Shown here in pieces: positions 55,213 to 63,265 of a stretch of DNA of 64,000 nt. The notes under the pieces are model-generated. The model searched no databases. It was not told the DNA's origin and worked only from the letters and a program-made list of their open reading frames with translations. The number at the start of each line of letters is the position of its first letter. Position 1 is the stretch's first letter. Made by a program: the position numbers and the translations under genes. Location: the NCBI RefSeq assembly GCF_003114855.1, contig NZ_BFBB01000009.1, positions 186,001-250,000 of the forward strand. Reading direction: 5' to 3'. Origin of the DNA: Leptospira ryugenii. Its GTDB lineage: Bacteria; Spirochaetota; Leptospiria; Leptospirales; Leptospiraceae.

Positions 55213-56616
55213 ATGTCCATCAACCGATTTGATATCATTGCCATTGGCGGAGGTCCGGCAGCGCAAAAGTGTGCCATTCAGGCAACCAAAATGGGAAAGA
55301 AGGCGGCGCTCATTGAAAAAGATCCCTATCTGGGCGGCGGCTGCGTACACTATGGAACCATCCCATCCAAAGCGCTTCAGGAGACGAGCCGGTTCTACCG
55401 AAATTTGAAGTTATCTTCCATCCATGGCTTACAAACTCCAACACCTAGTATGCTCACCTTACAGGAGTTGATGCATAGAGCGGCAACAGTCATCGAAAAA
55501 GAAGAAGATGTGACCCGAGAGCAAATGATCCAAAACCGTGTGACAACGTTTACGGGCTGGGGGAGGATTCTTGACCCAAACCGAGTGGAAGTGACAGATG
55601 CCGCTGGTCGGAAAAAAGTCTACGAATCCGATTATATACTCATTGCGACTGGGAGTTCACCTCGTAGGCCAGCCAATGAAAATATCCCTTTTGAAGAGGG
55701 TCTCATTTATGATAGTGATGGGCTTTTCAGTATTAAAAATATGCCATCTTCGATGGCCGTCATCGGTGCGGGCATCATCGGATCCGAATACGCAACCATC
55801 TTTTCTCATATAGGGATCAAAGTGCATCTCTTTGATTCGCAAGAACGTATCCTTGGATTTTTGGATCTAGAAATTTCAGAATCTATGACCAATTCTATGA
55901 AAAAAGCGGGTATAGAAATCCACACTAGTCGCTCCATCCGTTCGTATCAGAAAACACCGGATGGAAAAGCTGTCCAACTAACAACCGATAAGGGTGAAAC
56001 CTTAACCGTTGACCAAGTTTTAATTTCACGAGGTAGGCTTGGCAATGTAGATAACATTGGACTAGAAACGGTGGGCATAGGAGTCAACGACCGAAAGCAA
56101 ATTGTGGTCAATGAAAACTACCAAACCTCTGTTCCCTCTATCTATGCCTGCGGTGATGTGATTGGTTTTCCTTCTCTCGCATCCGTCTCTATGTACCAAG
56201 GGGCTTATGTCGCAAAACACATCTTTGGTGGAGCGCCGCACCCAGTGGATGCAGAAGAGTTTCCTATCGGTATCTATACTCTGCCAGAAGTTGCAACAAT
56301 TGGTCCTACAGAAGAGATGCTAAGAGAGAGAGGTGTCGATTACGGAGTGGGAGTGACCAAGTTTGACACGATAACTAGAGCGGAGATCAGTGGAGATACC
56401 GATGGTTTGGTCAAAATTTTGTATGACCGTCCTACGCGCAGAGTGTTAGGAGTTCATATCGTTTCTGACAAAGCGACTGAGCTCATTGCCCTTGGACAAT
56501 GCATCGTGAATCTCAAGGGACCGATTGAGTACTTTACCGAGCATATTTTCAACTACCCAACGATGATCGGAGCCTATAAAAATGCAGCTAACCAAGCTTT
56601 ACAGAAAGAAAAATAA
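55213..56616 (+). CDS. sthA: Soluble pyridine nucleotide transhydrogenase
   Basis: A 467-residue flavoprotein disulfide-reductase-family protein. The FAD motif GGGPAAQK is near residues 12-19. GGGCVHYGTIPSKAL near 44-58 keeps one active-site cysteine, with Thr at the second position, as in SthA rather than lipoamide dehydrogenase. The NAD motif GAGIIGSEYA and the FAD-binding ACGDVIG follow. It balances NADH and NADPH. The start ATG is distant from a GGGAAAG. Confidence 0.9.
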   Translation: MSINRFDIIAIGGGPAAQKCAIQATKMGKKAALIEKDPYLGGGCVHYGTIPSKALQETSRFYRNLKLSSIHGLQTPTPSMLTLQELMHRAATVIEKEEDVTREQMIQNRVTTFTGWGRILDPNRVEVTDAAGRKKVYESDYILIATGSSPRRPANENIPFEEGLIYDSDGLFSIKNMPSSMAVIGAGIIGSEYATIFSHIGIKVHLFDSQERILGFLDLEISESMTNSMKKAGIEIHTSRSIRSYQKTPDGKAVQLTTDKGETLTVDQVLISRGRLGNVDNIGLETVGIGVNDRKQIVVNENYQTSVPSIYACGDVIGFPSLASVSMYQGAYVAKHIFGGAPHPVDAEEFPIGIYTLPEVATIGPTEEMLRERGVDYGVGVTKFDTITRAEISGDTDGLVKILYDRPTRRVLGVHIVSDKATELIALGQCIVNLKGPIEYFTEHIFNYPTMIGAYKNAANQALQKEK

Positions 56617-56716
56617 GGCAAAATTGCAAAAATGATGTGTCTGATTTGTTATGATGGATGGACGGGGAGAGACGTAGTAGATTTTACTTGTCAGAGCAAA
56701 CCTTCTTGGGAGATAC

Positions 56717-57247
56717 TTGGCTAAGGTGTCAGAGAAGGCTGTTTCGATCGCTCAAATCTATGAACGGAGTCATAAGAGAATTTATGACTTTCTCTATAAA
56801 TATACTCAAAACGCGGATACTGCAATGGATTTGATGCAAGATAGCTTTTTAAGCTTTCACAAGCACTATGGAAATGCTGGCCTCTCGGAAGAAAAATCCG
56901 TGATGGTTCTCTATACCATTGCTCGTAACTTATCCATCAATTACTCGAAAAAGTTTTCCACAACAAGAGAGATTCATTCCGAAGATATCGATTTACATAG
57001 CCACAACCCAAAAGTCGAAAAAACAGCTGAACTCAGAGATTTAGAAGAGAGATTGTATAGTTTCTTGGGTGAGCTGAAAGAGGATGAAAGAAGTGCCATT
57101 CTCCTAAAAAATGTAGAGGAGTTTCAATTATCCCAAATTGCAGAGATTTTGGATGTGTCGATTTCGACTGCCTCTCGTTTGGTGATCCGTGCCACAGAGA
57201 AATTACAAAACATTGCGATTCGAGAAGGATTGGTACCTGACGAATGA
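56717..57247 (+). CDS. ECF-type RNA polymerase sigma factor
   Basis: A 176-residue sigma factor with sigma region 2 (YDFLYKYTQNADTAMDLMQDSFLSF) and region 4 (AILLKNVEEFQLSQIAEILDVSISTASRLVIRATEKL). It starts with TTG behind TGGGAG. It overlaps the FecR-domain gene by 4 bases (ATGA), indicating translational coupling with a probable anti-sigma factor. The inducing signal and regulon are unknown. Confidence 0.92.
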   Translation: MAKVSEKAVSIAQIYERSHKRIYDFLYKYTQNADTAMDLMQDSFLSFHKHYGNAGLSEEKSVMVLYTIARNLSINYSKKFSTTREIHSEDIDLHSHNPKVEKTAELRDLEERLYSFLGELKEDERSAILLKNVEEFQLSQIAEILDVSISTASRLVIRATEKLQNIAIREGLVPDE

Positions 57248-58284
57248 ACCAAGATCCTAAACTCATCGCAAGACTAGAAGCGGCACTTCGCAAACCAAGC
57301 CAAGCCACGCAAACAAGATCTTTCCCCACTTGGGAAGAGGTTCAGAAGCGGGTTGCCAAGTACCCAGACTTTGACCCAAAACAGGGATCGGTTGTCTCCT
57401 TTGACCGATCTTGGAAAAAGACCAGTTTTGTCACAGGCGCCTTGCTGGCAGCTGCCACACTCTCCATAGTATTTTTGTTAGGTGATGCAAAAAACCAATC
57501 TCATCCAGAAGAACAATCCCTTGCCATGGCAAAGGCACCAGTTTATGTTCCACTCCAGAGTTTGTCTGGTATCCTGGTCCAAGTGAAGGGCAAGGCGAGT
57601 CTGAAAGGAGAAGAGACGAGCCTCTTGCCAGCAAACAAGGGAAAACAAGTGAAGTCAGGAGATTTGATTGTTTCAGGTCCTGGTTCTGAAATCGATATTG
57701 AGTTCGAGAACCAAACTTGGTTGCGCATTTTTTCCTCTAGCCAAGTAGAGATCCAAGAGTCGGGGAAATCAGACTCAGCATCCAAACAAACAGTCAGGAT
57801 TCTCCAAGGCAAAGCTTTGTTTCTCATTGGTAAGCTGAAAAAAGATTCTGAGTTCCGTGTAACATCAGGGGATCTGGAAACACAAGTTAGAGGTACAACA
57901 TTTAGCGTGAGTTATGATGGAAAGTCTGTGCAGAAAGTGGCTCTCCGCGAGGGAAGCGTTTCCATCCAGAGCCCACAAGGCAATGTCAATCTAGAGCCAG
58001 GTAAGGAATTCATACGCCAAACGCCTGCTGAAAATGGCCAGATCCAGTCTATTTCAGCTACTTCCGACAAGGAGCTAAAAGCCTTAGAAAGCCAAATCCT
58101 CCAAAAAAGAGAAAATGCACTCTTTGACCAATACGCCCGCTTAGAACTAGTACGCTTGGAGGATGGAACGGAATACAGAGGTGTTATCCAAGGACAGACT
58201 GAGACCCATCTATTGCTGGAGACTGTGGAAGGTACTATGGAGATCCCGATCAAAAAAATCCTGGAAACAGAAAAAATCAGATAA
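57244..58284 (+). CDS. FecR-domain protein, probable anti-sigma factor
   Basis: A 346-residue protein with a cytoplasmic N-terminal region (about 1-55), one membrane helix (TGALLAAATLSIVFLLG near 60-78), and a periplasmic FecR domain (about 140-260, DLETQVRGTTFSVSY and VALREGSVSIQSPQG). It probably holds the ECF sigma at the membrane. No TonB-dependent receptor is adjacent, unlike the classical FecIR system. The last 70 residues form a separate segment. Confidence 0.85.
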   Translation: MNQDPKLIARLEAALRKPSQATQTRSFPTWEEVQKRVAKYPDFDPKQGSVVSFDRSWKKTSFVTGALLAAATLSIVFLLGDAKNQSHPEEQSLAMAKAPVYVPLQSLSGILVQVKGKASLKGEETSLLPANKGKQVKSGDLIVSGPGSEIDIEFENQTWLRIFSSSQVEIQESGKSDSASKQTVRILQGKALFLIGKLKKDSEFRVTSGDLETQVRGTTFSVSYDGKSVQKVALREGSVSIQSPQGNVNLEPGKEFIRQTPAENGQIQSISATSDKELKALESQILQKRENALFDQYARLELVRLEDGTEYRGVIQGQTETHLLLETVEGTMEIPIKKILETEKIR

Positions 58285-58316
58285 GCAAAGAAGTTCTTTG
58301 ACTTTTCCTCTTTTTT

Positions 58317-58334
58317 TGTTAGAGTTTTCTAACA
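58317..58334. promoter_or_regulatory. Dyad upstream of the HAMP-domain gene
   Basis: TGTTAG and CTAACA are exact inverted repeats around a 6-base centre, located 22 bases before the ATG at 58356 and just after a T-rich run. It could be an operator or part of a weak terminator for the FecR gene. Confidence 0.3.
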
Positions 58335-58355
58335 TCTAGGAGAGATTTCCCATTC

Positions 58356-58910
58356 ATGTCAGAGAAGAAGGACTTCAAAAAAAATTATCGCTTCCGTTAC
58401 ATCATAGATAAAGAGTTTCAATTCAAATTCCTACTTCATTTTTCTCTATTGTTTCTCTCAGGTGTTATCGTAACACTCGGTTTTCTATATTGGTTGAACC
58501 AAAGCAAATATGATGGTGGAGCAGTCTTTCGGTTGAGACAGGACGCCATGACTGTCTATTACCGAGTCGAGAATGAAGACGCAAAGCCTGGCGAGGAAAA
58601 ATACCGTTATGTGCCCAGGGATTTTTTCCTACCAGATTATGACCACCAACTGAATATGTATACGATACAATTCAATGCAGTCATTACTCTCTCGGCGCTC
58701 TATTTGGCACTCATTACTGTATTTTCCATATTCAAATCTCATAAAATGGCTGGCCCTGTTTTCAGTATCAAACGATCACTCCAGAGGATGGCATCGGGTC
58801 AACCGATAGAAAAGATTCGTATCCGTAAAGGAGACGAGTTCCAAGAGTTGGTAGAGGTATTGAACGAGGTGATCCAAAAAAGAATCACCGACCAAGAAAT
58901 CCGCAAATAA
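58356..58910 (+). CDS. Two-helix HAMP-domain membrane protein
   Basis: A 184-residue membrane protein with helices near 27-48 and 106-126, a small extracytoplasmic domain between them (about 55 residues with DYDHQLNMYT), and a cytoplasmic HAMP segment (about 127-183, MAGPVFSIKRSLQRMASGQPIEKIRIRKGDEFQEL). It ends with no output domain. It may pass a signal to a partner or be a free-standing modulator. It follows the sigma/FecR pair with 71 bases between and may belong to that unit. A TAGGAGAG ribosome site is present. Confidence 0.8.
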   Translation: MSEKKDFKKNYRFRYIIDKEFQFKFLLHFSLLFLSGVIVTLGFLYWLNQSKYDGGAVFRLRQDAMTVYYRVENEDAKPGEEKYRYVPRDFFLPDYDHQLNMYTIQFNAVITLSALYLALITVFSIFKSHKMAGPVFSIKRSLQRMASGQPIEKIRIRKGDEFQELVEVLNEVIQKRITDQEIRK

Positions 58911-58924
58911 GCTTTATCCTCTAT

Positions 58925-60613
58925 CTAGGCTAACCATTGCAAGGCGGCTTCCATAGAGGGCACAGACTTTAGAGTAACATTTCCTGTGCTAAGTGTTGTG
59001 TCTTCGATGGATATGGCAGAGAGTGCTGAATCCGGTACGATGACTGCCATTTTCCTAAGACTCGAGTTACTTGCAATAGGGAACCATTCTTGGTTTACCC
59101 ATTCTTGGCCTTGTTTGGATACCAAACCGATCTTTCTGGTATCAGCCAGCCATTTGGATACGTTGTGCTGTTTGATAATCTCGAGAGCTTTGTTGAGTAT
59201 GTTCTGATAAGCGTCATCAGAATAATCTGGTTTCCATACAACCTCAATCATACTTTTCGACTGTACATAATAAATATCACCAATGCTAGAAGTAAAGACT
59301 AGGCTGTGTGTTTTGGGATCTCGGTTTGTGGACTGGCTCTTCTCTTCAATATGGATTGTCTTAAAAAGATTCACCATTCCCATAAGTTTATCAATGGTTT
59401 CAAAAATATGTGCGAGATTTTCAGAAAGTGTTTCACTATTTTCCGAACTGTTGTACGACAATTGGCTTATGGAAGATACAGACGCCATCACTTCGTTTGT
59501 TGCGGTCTTGTGCTCTCCGATTGCATTTTTAATCTCTTCAGATCGTTGTTTAACATAATCCGCTTCTTTTAATAAAACTTCCTTTAATTCCTTTTGAGTT
59601 GAGACTGCATTGTGGACTCCCTCAATGTTCTTTGAAATATCTTCGATGGATCCTATGATTTCCTGTATTTCTGATGTGGTCGCATTGATCCTTGTTTTCC
59701 CTAAATCCACATCACTTTGGTTTTTTTTCATGAGGGCATCTATGCCTTTCACCGCATTTGCCGTACGTTCTGCAAGTTTAGAAACTTCATCAGCTACGAC
59801 TGCAAATCCTCTTCCCGCATCTCCAGCCCTTGCAGCTTCAATGGATGCGTTTAAGGCAAGCATGTTGACTTGTTCACTGATCTTTGCAATGATTTCAACA
59901 GTCTTTGAAATTTCAGCAGAACTAACAGAGAGATTCTCCATAGCATCAGTCATAGATTGCAAAGATTTTTTACCAGACTCAGCTCGTTCAATGATATTTT
60001 GGATAGACTTGAGAGTCCCTTGCACCGAAACAGCTGTTTGGTCAATGGCATTGGCAAGTGAATTGACTTCATCCGATAGGTGAGACATACTTTCCGTATT
60101 TTCATTTGCAATATTTGCGATCGAAACAGCAACGCCAGAGATTTCTTCTATCGAAGCCGAGACTTCTTCTGTTGCAGCAGATTGTGATTGCAGATTGGAA
60201 GCGAAATCCATTGTGATTTGTTTCATCTCTTTGGATTCTTGTGACAGAGTGTTCGTAGATGTTTTGATGTGTTGTATCAGTTCGCTTTGTGCTTGGATCA
60301 TTCTTTCAAAGATCTTAAAAAAATCGGAGAGTAGATCTGATTTTTTGTATTCTAATTTGACCTCAAAGTTACCCATCCCAACTTCTCTGAATGCCTTTTC
60401 CAGTTTCAAAAAAATACGGGCAATCCATCCGCTGAGCACCAATCCAAAGATCAGACTCATGGGAACAATGAAGAGAAGCAAAAATAGGAGCTGAGAAAGA
60501 ATTTGCGCTTCCGCAGAACGAAAGAAGTGCATGGTGAGAAGGGAACCTAGTGCACAGAGGATTCCAAAGACGAGGAAGTTTAACAGAAAGTAGAGTCTAA
60601 GCTTCTTTTGCAT
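58925..60613 (-). CDS. Chemoreceptor fused to a C-terminal SpoIIAA/STAS-like domain
   Basis: A 562-residue protein from ATG 60613. Two helices (about 8-28 and 36-62) leave almost no periplasmic sensor; then come a HAMP-like linker, the cytoplasmic coiled coil with the tip [38 protein letters not shown], and about 120 extra residues (about 442-562). That extra part has repeated alternation of strands and helices with [12 protein letters not shown] and [12 protein letters not shown], resembling a SpoIIAA-like or STAS/SEC14 fold. The protein is chemotaxis-related with an unusual additional domain. A TTG at 60634 is an alternative start. Confidence 0.85.
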   Translation of the reverse strand: MQKKLRLYFLLNFLVFGILCALGSLLTMHFFRSAEAQILSQLLFLLLFIVPMSLIFGLVLSGWIARIFLKLEKAFREVGMGNFEVKLEYKKSDLLSDFFKIFERMIQAQSELIQHIKTSTNTLSQESKEMKQITMDFASNLQSQSAATEEVSASIEEISGVAVSIANIANENTESMSHLSDEVNSLANAIDQTAVSVQGTLKSIQNIIERAESGKKSLQSMTDAMENLSVSSAEISKTVEIIAKISEQVNMLALNASIEAARAGDAGRGFAVVADEVSKLAERTANAVKGIDALMKKNQSDVDLGKTRINATTSEIQEIIGSIEDISKNIEGVHNAVSTQKELKEVLLKEADYVKQRSEEIKNAIGEHKTATNEVMASVSSISQLSYNSSENSETLSENLAHIFETIDKLMGMVNLFKTIHIEEKSQSTNRDPKTHSLVFTSSIGDIYYVQSKSMIEVVWKPDYSDDAYQNILNKALEIIKQHNVSKWLADTRKIGLVSKQGQEWVNQEWFPIASNSSLRKMAVIVPDSALSAISIEDTTLSTGNVTLKSVPSMEAALQWLA

Positions 60614-60756
60614 ATGATGTTTTGAGTATAACAAAATGACAGCTTACAAGATCGAGAAAAAAATGAGTTTAGATTCACCCAAACTCAATTCTGATCCAAA
60701 GTATGCGGATCGTACAGCTTGTACGTTCGTTTTAAAGCAAAGAGTTAGGATTTAAA

Positions 60757-61182
60757 CTAAGATTCTAGGTTTTGAAATAAATTGAGAAACTCATCTGGCA
60801 AAGCATACGGTCGTTTTTTCTTAAAATCAAAAAAAAGGGCTAAAAACTCAGCTCTGCAAACCAATTCTCCGTCCGAGATGCGGTACATGCTCTGTACCAC
60901 TTTGCCCTTAAACTTACTACCGTCTCGGAAATTAGTTTCTATGCGCACCGAGTCTGGGTGGGAGAGAGGTTTGTGGTAGGTGAGATGTGCCTCCAGGATG
61001 ACTGGACCTATCTGTTCACTCCTCATTTGGGCAATGGAGAAGCCTGCCTTTTCCAATGCCTGCATCCTGGCCTCATCAAAATAACTTTGGTAGATTCCAT
61101 TGTTGACATGTCCATTGGCGTCCATATGGGACCATAAGACGGTAATTTCGGTGTTGTGAAAGGCTTTGGTTTGGGTGATCAT
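60757..61182 (-). CDS. Hotdog-fold acyl-CoA thioesterase
   Basis: A 141-residue hotdog-fold protein from ATG 61182, with a perfect AGGAGG ribosome site. The 4-hydroxybenzoyl-CoA-thioesterase-like motif DANGHVNNGIYQSYFDEAR holds the catalytic Asp. It is divergent from the TetR regulator gene across a region with two operators, so it is probably repressed by it. Longer readings toward 61701 would overlap the regulator gene. Confidence 0.9.
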   Translation of the reverse strand: MITQTKAFHNTEITVLWSHMDANGHVNNGIYQSYFDEARMQALEKAGFSIAQMRSEQIGPVILEAHLTYHKPLSHPDSVRIETNFRDGSKFKGKVVQSMYRISDGELVCRAEFLALFFDFKKKRPYALPDEFLNLFQNLES

Positions 61183-61200
61183 TTCTGCCTCCTGAGTCCA

Positions 61201-61228
61201 AATAGAGACAGACCGACCTGTCTGTAAA
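61201..61228 (-). promoter_or_regulatory. Predicted promoter of the thioesterase gene
   Basis: On the minus strand TTTACA (61223-61228) and TCTATT (61201-61206) are separated by 16 bases. The spacer and -35 box hold an inverted repeat, so a regulator bound there would block RNA polymerase. Confidence 0.4.
61208..61225. promoter_or_regulatory. TetR-type operator 1
   Basis: ACAGAC (61208-61213) and GTCTGT (61220-61225) form a perfect 6-base inverted repeat with a 6-base spacer between the divergent thioesterase and TetR genes. Confidence 0.6.
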
Positions 61229-61236
61229 GCAAAAAA

Positions 61237-61252
61237 CAGACAAGTTTGTCTG
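61237..61252. promoter_or_regulatory. TetR-type operator 2
   Basis: CAGACAA (61237-61243) and TTGTCTG (61246-61252) form a perfect inverted repeat with a 2-base spacer. It shares the CAGAC/GTCTG half-site with operator 1, and the two centres are 28 bases apart. Confidence 0.6.
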
Positions 61253-61293
61253 CTAAATCTTGACGTCCCCGGGGAAAACCTTAGGGTAGGCAC

Positions 61294-61887
61294 ATGAAGA
61301 CAAGTCCGAGGCAAAGGATTTTGCAAGTAGCCAAACAGCGGTTTTATGAGGAGGGTTTCCACCATACCGGCATCAACCAACTCATCAAAGAAGCAGATAC
61401 CGCAAAGGCCTCTTTCTACGACCATTTCCCTTCCAAGGAAGCCCTTGGCATCCAAGTGGTCCGTTCTTTTGGAAGGGATATTTTGGTTTGGTTTCGGCAG
61501 ATCCTGCGGAGGTCTCGGGACCCTGAGGGATTTGTGAAGGCCTTTAGTAGAGCTGTCCACATGCAGACGCAGTCTGAGATTTCGTATTACCAAGGTTGCC
61601 CGATTGCTGTTTTTTCCTGTCAGTTTCCCATTGGAAAAGAACCTTTTTCTCAGGAATTTCGATCCATCGCAGCGAAATGGGAAAAGACCATCATCGACCA
61701 ATTGGAAAGATGGAAGGCTTTGGGGAAACTAGCCCCGGGATTGGATACAAGAGCACTTGCTTTGGATATCATCAATATCTATGAAGGTTGTTTGGTGAAT
61801 TGGCGGATCACTGGAAGCAAAGAGTACATTGATCGCATGGAGAAACTCCTTGGTCAACTTCTCGTTGCTGGGACTTCGGATTTCTAA
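61294..61887 (+). CDS. TetR-family transcriptional regulator
   Basis: A 197-residue regulator. The N-terminal helix-turn-helix (about 1-55) reads QRILQVAKQRFYEEGFHHTGINQLIKEADTAKASFYDHFPSKEAL, a typical TetR pattern. The C-terminal half (about 80-190) is helical with two cysteines near residues 110 and 115 (GCPIAVFSCQF), resembling the LmrA/YxaF group. Two inverted repeats in the divergent gap to the thioesterase are probable operators. The ligand could be an acyl-CoA, given the neighbour. Confidence 0.92.
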   Translation: MKTSPRQRILQVAKQRFYEEGFHHTGINQLIKEADTAKASFYDHFPSKEALGIQVVRSFGRDILVWFRQILRRSRDPEGFVKAFSRAVHMQTQSEISYYQGCPIAVFSCQFPIGKEPFSQEFRSIAAKWEKTIIDQLERWKALGKLAPGLDTRALALDIINIYEGCLVNWRITGSKEYIDRMEKLLGQLLVAGTSDF

Positions 61888-62002
61888 GATAGAGGTCTAC
61901 CGCAGAGTGTAATTTGAGCGATGCAGTCTATTACTTCCCATAATGTATATTATGTCATATTAGGAGTTTTACGTTTTTGAGAGTACTCGTACAACGGTAA
62001 CA

Positions 62003-62047
62003 CAGCCCAGAGCCAGAGAGCTTTTGCTTCTGTGATCCTCTGGGCTG
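62003..62047. repeat. Long inverted-repeat hairpin in convergent gap
   Basis: CAGCCCAGAG (62003-62012) and CTCTGGGCTG (62038-62047) form a 10-bp stem, with an inner CAGA-AGC/GCT-TCTG stem around TTTT. On the plus strand it is followed by an A run and not by T, so it is not an ordinary intrinsic terminator. It lies between the ends of the TetR and lipoprotein genes. The 61888-62081 gap holds no convincing gene. Confidence 0.5.
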
Positions 62048-62081
62048 CCAAAAAAAGGTCAGTTCCTTAGCTTTCTAAGTT

Positions 62082-62522
62082 TTAAGTACAGGTAATGGAA
62101 GATGTTGCGATCCGGCAAATTCCCAATGAGTTTAGTGCGCCTATCGTGAATGTCCCCGAACAAAGGGAAATTGTTCCATTTGTTGCCTGTACCGTGTAGG
62201 TACCAGAGGATACGTTGGTAAAGGTAGTGGAAGTTACATTTGATGAAACAGTATTGTCTACAAATGTAGCAGTTTTCACTGGGGTCCCAGAACAGTCAGC
62301 TGATCTTAACACGTTGACAGTGTATCTTCCAGCGTTGCTCAATGCACCCGTGTTCGCCGATACCGCAACGCTTCCGGATCGCGTCAGTTCCAAAAGTAAA
62401 TAAGAACATGCCACATCATCTTCACAGCTTGTTTCTTTCTTTTTTTGGCAGACCATCGCTAACAAACTTAGCGAGATTACAATACTAAATTTTAGAATCT
62501 TGTTCACAGTAATTTCCTTCAA
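62082..62522 (-). CDS. Hypothetical lipoprotein with Ig-like repeat
   Basis: A 146-residue exported protein. The signal peptide ends at a lipobox-like LLAMVC (Cys25) followed by QKKKE. The mature part is Ser/Thr/Val/Asn-rich with beta-strand-like text such as GRYTVNVLRSADC and SGTYTVQATNG, consistent with a small beta-sandwich, and it has about five more cysteines that could form disulfides. It starts at TTG, preceded by upstream T-rich sequence. No family is recognised. Confidence 0.7.
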   Translation of the reverse strand: MKEITVNKILKFSIVISLSLLAMVCQKKKETSCEDDVACSYLLLELTRSGSVAVSANTGALSNAGRYTVNVLRSADCSGTPVKTATFVDNTVSSNVTSTTFTNVSSGTYTVQATNGTISLCSGTFTIGALNSLGICRIATSSITCT

Positions 62523-62694
62523 CTTTTATACTTAAAGTTTGTTTTTACAAGTAAAACTTGTTATGCGAGTCTCTTTACCACATATAGTTTGTCAAATGAA
62601 ATCTAGTTGAATCGTAAGAATTATTCCATCTTTGCTTCCAGGTCCGAAAATTATTTCCGGAAATAAATACTTGAATATCTTATTCTAATCTGTT

Positions 62695-63168
62695 ATGCGG
62701 GTTATGCTAATCTTCTTACTCTTGCTTTTTCTTTTCATCAGTTGTGCGACCACAGAAGAGGTGATGAAGGATATTCCTCCACATGGAACAAATGCGATTG
62801 TTGATATTAAAATTTATGAATATTCTAGAAGCCCTGGTATACGCATTGGAAGGGGATATTTCTACCCCGAAGACAAAACGAACAATGATCACTTCCGAAT
62901 CAAAGCTTTGGTTACAAACAAAACTAGCCAGCGTATTGAAATTGCGGAATATCCTGTCACTTTCCAAGGTAAGGCCCTCGGAATTGATCTTGCAAAAATG
63001 CATAAGGAGATCCTACCGAATGAGCATTTTAAAAAGGTTTACTATTATCCTTTTCCAAAAAACGCCAAACCTAGAAAATTCTTTTTCAAATTTAAAGATG
63101 TCGAGGGAAATGTATTCGAAGTCATGACCTTTTATGACGGTGAGCTTCAGGGGCAAAGGGCATACTGA
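62695..63168 (+). CDS. Hypothetical lipoprotein
   Basis: A 157-residue lipoprotein with a very hydrophobic signal ending at FISC (Cys17) followed by ATTEEVM. The mature part (about 140 residues) has a beta-rich pattern (DIKIYEYSRS, YFYPEDKTN, VTNKTSQRIEI). The region around residues 60-130 reads like an immunoglobulin-like or FxLYD-type small domain; I cannot name a family. The 62523-62694 gap upstream holds no gene; it is AT-rich and could carry promoters for both genes. Confidence 0.75.
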   Translation: MRVMLIFLLLLFLFISCATTEEVMKDIPPHGTNAIVDIKIYEYSRSPGIRIGRGYFYPEDKTNNDHFRIKALVTNKTSQRIEIAEYPVTFQGKALGIDLAKMHKEILPNEHFKKVYYYPFPKNAKPRKFFFKFKDVEGNVFEVMTFYDGELQGQRAY

Positions 63169-63265
63169 GAGACCAGATTTAGGCACCTCGCATCCGTTAG
63201 AGGAGGCAAATTCAATTTTTAAACGATACCCGCTCTTCGCTACTATCGGTGGTGCGGGCGGGGAT

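Noticed and set aside
61183..61701. N-terminal extension of the thioesterase
   Set aside because: It overlaps the TetR gene in the opposite orientation and covers the operator region. The ATG at 61182 has a perfect AGGAGG.
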